A stretch of 64,000 nt of DNA from Robiginitomaculum sp. (GTDB lineage Bacteria; Pseudomonadota; Alphaproteobacteria; Caulobacterales; Maricaulaceae): NCBI GenBank assembly GCA_002733605.1, contig NVWK01000001.1, forward strand, positions 361,837-425,836, given 5' to 3'. Below the pieces are notes generated by a model. The model was not told the origin of the DNA, searched no databases, and was given only the letters and a program-made list of their open reading frames with translations. Positions within the stretch are counted from its first letter, which is position 1. The number at the start of each line of letters is the position of its first letter. This document shows, in pieces, positions 60,504 to 64,000 of this stretch. A program made the translations under genes and the position numbers.

Positions 60504-61415
60504 CTATTTCTTTCGATTCAGAACAAAATCTACAGTGCTGCACAAAATGTCCGCTTTTGCCCCATACACCGCAAGAGCCGCCTTGGCTTGCTCTCCCAAT
60601 ATGGCCGCTTTTTGCTTTGCGCCCTCAAGTCCATGTATAGACACGAATGTGGCCTTTCCAAGACCCGCGTCTTTGCCTGCCGCCTTGCCCATTTCCTGTG
60701 CGTCCCCTTCCGCGTCCAGAATATCGTCGCGGATTTGAAACGCCAACCCAAGCGCGTCCGCATAGACCCGCAAATTTTGCAAATCCACCTCGGACGCCCC
60801 TGCCAAATGTCCGCCAGACTGCACCGCATACTGGATCAAAGCCCCGGTTTTAAGAGCCTGCAATTGGGTAATCAGCGCCTCGTCCTGCTTTTGGATTGAA
60901 GAGTAATTCGGCGCATATATATCCATCACCTGCCCGCCGATCATACCTTGTGTCCCGCTGGCCACAGCCAGGTTTGATAGCAATTTCAAACGTATATTCA
61001 CGTCCACATGTATCTCGGGCCGCGCCAGAATTTCAAATGCCAGCGTCAGCAATGCGTCACCGCAAAGCACCGCCATCGCTTCGTCGTAAACTTTGTGCAC
61101 GGTTGGCTTGCCCCGTCGCAAATCATCATCATCCATACACGGCAAATCATCATGAATAAGCGAATACACATGCACGCATTCCAAAGCGCACGCGGCTAAA
61201 ACCGCACCTTCATCGGCGCCGCCCAACATCCGCGCCGTTTCAATTAGCAAAAATGGCCGGAGCCTCTTACCACCCCCTAAAACCGCATAGCGCATAGCCT
61301 CCAATATATCCGCTTGTGGCCCTGCGGGCTCAGGCAACACCTTGGAAAGCGCCTGCTCCATATGCGCAGCAACGCTCTCGAGACGCGTTTGAAATATATC
61401 GGTATGTGTTGGCAA
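60504..61415 (-). CDS. ispA: Polyprenyl (farnesyl) diphosphate synthase
   Basis: A protein of 303 residues starting at TTG 61415, preceded by AAGGGG at the right distance. FARM is DDLPCMDDDDLRRG and SARM is IRDDILDAEGD; SLIHDDLPCMDDDDLRRGKP is the E-family trans-prenyltransferase core. GGKRLRPFLLIETARMLGG is the IPP-binding motif. Short length and the residues before FARM fit farnesyl/geranyl chain length, as in other alphaproteobacterial IspA. Nine bases after xseB; 57 bases before dxs. Confidence 0.95.
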   Translation of the reverse strand: MPTHTDIFQTRLESVAAHMEQALSKVLPEPAGPQADILEAMRYAVLGGGKRLRPFLLIETARMLGGADEGAVLAACALECVHVYSLIHDDLPCMDDDDLRRGKPTVHKVYDEAMAVLCGDALLTLAFEILARPEIHVDVNIRLKLLSNLAVASGTQGMIGGQVMDIYAPNYSSIQKQDEALITQLQALKTGALIQYAVQSGGHLAGASEVDLQNLRVYADALGLAFQIRDDILDAEGDAQEMGKAAGKDAGLGKATFVSIHGLEGAKQKAAILGEQAKAALAVYGAKADILCSTVDFVLNRKK

Positions 61416-61424
61416 AATTGCCCC

Positions 61425-61661
61425 TTAGCCTTCGCCGTCGAGCGGCTCCGTACCCGTCGGGCCATCTGCACCGAGAACGATTTTATCAACCTTGAGCTGG
61501 GCCGCTTTCAATTTATCTTCGCAGTATTTTTTCAACTTCGCGCCGCGCTCATAAATATCAATGCTCTCTTCCAAAGGCGCGTCGCCGCGCTCCAAGCGCG
61601 AGACAATACCCTCAAGCTCGCTCAATGCATCTTCAAAGCTCAAATCTTTAAGTTCGGACAT
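61425..61661 (-). CDS. xseB: Exodeoxyribonuclease VII small subunit
   Basis: A protein of 78 residues. [40 protein letters not shown] and [16 protein letters not shown] are the XseB family. It forms the small subunit of the single-strand DNA exonuclease with XseA, whose gene is not in view. Its start shares a base with the stop of the histidine phosphatase gene (TAATG), so the two are coupled. Confidence 0.95.
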   Translation of the reverse strand: MSELKDLSFEDALSELEGIVSRLERGDAPLEESIDIYERGAKLKKYCEDKLKAAQLKVDKIVLGADGPTGTEPLDGEG

Positions 61662-62245
61662 TATTTAACTTTCTGTGATGGACGTTCATAGCGGCGATAA
61701 CTCCAATGTAAATCACCATGATCTTCAACGCATTTAAACCCGCGCCGTTTCAACGCCGGGCGAATCATACGGTTAAACCAGCCATGGGCCGCCACAAACA
61801 GCATTTTGCCGCCCGCAGCCTCGTCTGACAAGACTTCGGCGGCTTTTTCTGCGCGCACCTTCGCCTCGACCTGCGATTCGCCTTCGCCCGAAAACCCGAG
61901 ACACCATGATATACGTGCAATCGCGCCCCATGTGGTCGGTTTAAACCGGAAATACCCGAGATTGGGCGGCGGCAATGGCGCTTCGACCAATAATGGCTCC
62001 AATTTCTTAACAGGGCCGCCAATAGCCCGTTCTGCCGTTTCGATCGCACGCGGTAAAGTGCTGGCGATCACAATATCGGCTTGCTTGGCCAAATCCTTGA
62101 TGATTTTCGGTGCATTTTGGCTCGGTTTCAATCCGGCCTCGTCATAAAGCCGCCACCAATATTTATAACCACGCCAGTTAAGCCGCACTTGACGCGACAA
62201 ATTCGGCTCCCCGTGACGGGCAAGAATGATAACATCCATTTTCAT
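61661..62245 (-). CDS. Histidine phosphatase family protein
   Basis: A protein of 194 residues. [18 protein letters not shown] holds the RHG phospho-acceptor; [18 protein letters not shown] is the second conserved segment, and [17 protein letters not shown] holds the second His. It belongs to the branch-1 histidine phosphatases, with substrate not predictable. It sits between lepB (one base away) and xseB, in one transcript. Confidence 0.9.
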   Translation of the reverse strand: MKMDVIILARHGEPNLSRQVRLNWRGYKYWWRLYDEAGLKPSQNAPKIIKDLAKQADIVIASTLPRAIETAERAIGGPVKKLEPLLVEAPLPPPNLGYFRFKPTTWGAIARISWCLGFSGEGESQVEAKVRAEKAAEVLSDEAAGGKMLFVAAHGWFNRMIRPALKRRGFKCVEDHGDLHWSYRRYERPSQKVK

Positions 62246-62246
62246 A

Positions 62247-63029
62247 TTATAGCTTCAAAAACATACGTCGTCCGGGGCATTTAAGCCCTTCTTCTTTTTT
62301 GCAGCGCTTGGTCGAATACACCATATATTCCGCCCGCCCAATCAAATGATCAAACGGCACGAACCCCGGCCCGTTGGGCGCCCGGCTATCTTCTGAATTG
62401 TCCCGATTATCCCCCATAAAGAAGAACGTGTCTTGCGGAATAATATACGGCCCACGATTATCAAGCCGGTCAAAATCACTGCGCTCATAAATCCAGTGCG
62501 GATCTTTCTCGGAAGGCACTTGCTCTTTATACTTTGCCACTTGTGCGACATAACCACGGTGTTCACGATATGAAAACTCGCCCTCCAACACCCGATTAAC
62601 CAATGTATCATTGATGAACAGACGACCATTTTTAGTCTCGATACGATCCCCCGGCAAACCGATCACCCGTTTAATCATCACAATTCCGGTTTTAGGGTTG
62701 CGAAACACGGCCACGTCGCCGCGATCAGGGGTATGGCCAAAAAGTCTACCCTCTTTCAGGAATGGCAATTTTCGCAGACCCAAAATCAGGGAATGGCGAG
62801 AAAACCCGTAAGCAAATTTATTCACATACAGATGATCCCCGACCTCCAGCGTTGGCTGCATGCTCTCGGAAGGGATTTTAAAATGCCCAAAAACAAAGTT
62901 GAAGAACAGAAGCAAAAACGCAAACAGCCCCAGAAGAAACTTAACCTCTTCAATGACAATCTCACGCAGGCTTCTCGTCGCCTCTTCGCCAGCTTGGTTT
63001 TTTGCTGTCTTTTTCAGTTCACCTGACAT
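62247..63029 (-). CDS. lepB: Signal peptidase I
   Basis: About 260 residues from ATG 63029, preceded by AAGGGTAG; an in-frame start at 63050 lacks such a site. One membrane anchor (FLLGLFAFLLLFFNFVFG). Catalytic Ser56 lies in KIPSESMQPTL and the Lys in VMIKRVIGLPGDRI; FFMGDNRDNSEDSRAPNGPG is box E. The insert between (EFSYREHRGYVAQVAKYKEQ) is typical of alphaproteobacterial LepB. It removes signal peptides from exported proteins. First gene of the block ending with tlyA. Confidence 0.96.
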   Translation of the reverse strand: MSGELKKTAKNQAGEEATRSLREIVIEEVKFLLGLFAFLLLFFNFVFGHFKIPSESMQPTLEVGDHLYVNKFAYGFSRHSLILGLRKLPFLKEGRLFGHTPDRGDVAVFRNPKTGIVMIKRVIGLPGDRIETKNGRLFINDTLVNRVLEGEFSYREHRGYVAQVAKYKEQVPSEKDPHWIYERSDFDRLDNRGPYIIPQDTFFFMGDNRDNSEDSRAPNGPGFVPFDHLIGRAEYMVYSTKRCKKEEGLKCPGRRMFLKL

Positions 63030-63137
63030 ATCTACCCTTGTTAAACGCACGCCTTTATCTATGAAAATTTAAAGCAATACAATCAATTATCTTTCTTGTA
63101 ATGTCCCCTCTCCTGAATGTAACGAAAAAATGATCTC

Positions 63138-63776
63138 ATGGCCGAATTGCTCAACGCACAGATTAGCAACTCTCAAAAGGCTATTGATCTTCTGCGAGAG
63201 GGACAAATCGTCGCCCTCCCCACAGAAACCGTGTACGGGTTGGCCGCTTTAGCGAGTAATGAACAGGCTGTTGCAAAGATTTTTACAGCCAAAAACCGCC
63301 CACGCGACCAACCTTTAAGCATTTGCATATTCACACCCGAACAGGCGCAAGACATTTGCATCCTCTCCCCCCTCGCCAAACGGTTAATCGACGCGTTTTG
63401 GCCCGGCCCTCTCACACTGGTTTTACCAAAAAAACCGGACGCAAAGATTGCGGACAATGCACTCGAAAACCTCACATCTATCGGCGTGCGTTGCCCGGAC
63501 ATCGCTTGGCGACAAGACTTTATAAAACTTGGGTTTACCACCCCGCTTGTCCTGTCCAGCGCCAACACATCAGGACAACCCAGCCCCCTTACGGCCCAAA
63601 CCGTCATGGAGGATATAGGCGACAAAATCCCGCTGATACTCGATGATGGCCCCTGTCGTGCGGGCATGGATTCGACCATCATTTCAATTGAAAACGAATC
63701 CGCGACACTCTTGCGCAAAGGCGCACTACGCGTAGAAGATTTCGCGTCCTTTCCTATGAATTGGGTGCAAACATGA
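63138..63776 (+). CDS. tsaC: Threonylcarbamoyl-AMP synthase
   Basis: A protein of 212 residues. REGQIVALPTETVYGLAALA, RPRDQPLSICIFTPEQAQDI, FWPGPLTLVLPKKPD and SIGVRCPDIAWRQDFIKL are the YrdC/Sua5 signatures; STIISIENESATLLRKGALR closes the domain. It makes the threonylcarbamoyl adenylate for tRNA t6A37. No C-terminal Sua5 domain, so the short TsaC form. Its stop overlaps the next start (ATGA). A TSAC/FAD-oxidase neighbourhood is common in alphaproteobacteria. Confidence 0.95.
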   Translation: MAELLNAQISNSQKAIDLLREGQIVALPTETVYGLAALASNEQAVAKIFTAKNRPRDQPLSICIFTPEQAQDICILSPLAKRLIDAFWPGPLTLVLPKKPDAKIADNALENLTSIGVRCPDIAWRQDFIKLGFTTPLVLSSANTSGQPSPLTAQTVMEDIGDKIPLILDDGPCRAGMDSTIISIENESATLLRKGALRVEDFASFPMNWVQT

Positions 63777-64000
63777 GCCAATCCGAGACAATCATAGCTT
63801 TAAAATCTGCCCTGCCCGCAAATATCTGGTCTGAAGACGAAGATGTCATTGCCCCCTATTTGCACGAATGGCGGGACCGTTGGCAGGGCACCACCCCGCT
63901 TCTCTTGCGCCCGAAAAGCACGGGCGAAGTTGCTAAAATCGTACAAATCTGCGCCCACAATAAAACCCCGATCATGATACAAGGCGGCAATACCGGTTTG
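63773..64000 (+). CDS. FAD-binding oxidoreductase (GlcD/D-2-hydroxyglutarate dehydrogenase type), 5' part
   Basis: A frame from ATG 63773 runs off the right edge (76 codons seen). MSQSETIIALKSALPANIWS is followed by DEDVIAPYLHEWRDRWQG, LLLRPKSTGEVAKIVQICAH and MIQGGNTGL, the start of the PCMH-type FAD domain; GGNTGL binds the FAD pyrophosphate. Relatives oxidise D-2-hydroxyacids such as D-2-hydroxyglutarate. Overlap with tsaC indicates one transcript. Only the first sixth of the protein is in view. Confidence 0.85.
   Translation, partial: MSQSETIIALKSALPANIWSEDEDVIAPYLHEWRDRWQGTTPLLLRPKSTGEVAKIVQICAHNKTPIMIQGGNTGL

Noticed and set aside
63173-63781. 202-codon frame antisense to tsaC
   Set aside because: Covers the same bases as a clear TsaC gene and shows no family features.
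1-64000. CRISPR arrays, insertion sequences, rRNA operons
   Set aside because: No repeat-spacer pattern, transposase or rRNA sequence was seen when reading both strands.

Overview
The window reads as one chromosomal stretch of an alphaproteobacterium, probably a marine member of the Caulobacterales/Maricaulales-Hyphomonadaceae side of the class. This is an inference from gene content, not from a marker gene. Supporting content is a gene transfer agent (GTA) cluster in the Rhodobacter capsulatus order, a MucR regulator, DUF2336, DUF6456, DUF1491 and DUF1499 proteins, a DivJ/PleC-like kinase, and TTAA-N7-TTAA sites resembling CtrA boxes. Base composition is near 50% GC throughout. There is no integrase, transposase, CRISPR array or rRNA in view, and one tRNA (Gln).

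Layout. (1) 1-11136, minus strand: a compact, translationally coupled HK97-type head-and-tail cluster matching the RcGTA genes g1 to g15. The last gene runs off the left edge. A TPR gene sits between terminase and portal, and a strong intrinsic terminator follows the capsid gene. (2) 11247-24853: a patatin lipase, a YcgN-like protein, a class A penicillin-binding protein, two secreted PAN/apple-type proteins (one with a CAP domain), an aquaporin, release factor 3, a DUF1491 protein, an orphan BcsB-like protein, a DivJ/PleC-like histidine kinase and SufE. (3) 24820-27173, minus: an overlapping pair, a DnaA-C-like HTH protein followed by a DUF6456 protein. It corresponds to the split GTA activators GafY/GafZ of Caulobacter and to the single protein GafA of Rhodobacter. 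PAS_5 and MucR regulators lie beside it. (4) 27183-35291, minus: a ten-gene Mrp-type cation/proton antiporter operon with three NuoM/MrpD-like subunits, a split MrpA and unusual charged tails or inserts. (5) 35427-38893: DUF2336 protein and oligopeptidase B. (6) 38914-46719, minus: a TonB2/TtpC-type energy-transducing operon (two DUF3450 proteins, a large and a small ExbB, two ExbD, TonB, TPR protein), with a second TPR paralogue downstream. (7) 47035-57782: tRNA-Gln, SppA, an ATP-grasp-like protein, an MBL hydrolase, DUF1499, PdxH, a minimal J-domain protein, an ArsR/SRPBCC pair, AroC and three small secreted proteins, two with glycine zippers. (8) 57798-64000: a minus-strand block of LepB, histidine phosphatase, XseB, IspA, DXS and TlyA, then plus-strand TsaC and the start of a FAD-linked oxidase.

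How it fits together. The most notable theme is the GTA. The structural cluster and its probable dedicated activator pair lie about 14 kb apart on the same strand. The cluster carries an intrinsic terminator just after the major capsid gene. This matches the reported Caulobacter arrangement, in which GafY activates the promoter and GafZ lets polymerase read through terminators inside the cluster. The second theme is ion-motive-force machinery: an Mrp antiporter and a duplicated TonB2 system lie within 20 kb of each other. All functional calls come from reading the sequence and recalling families; no search was run.
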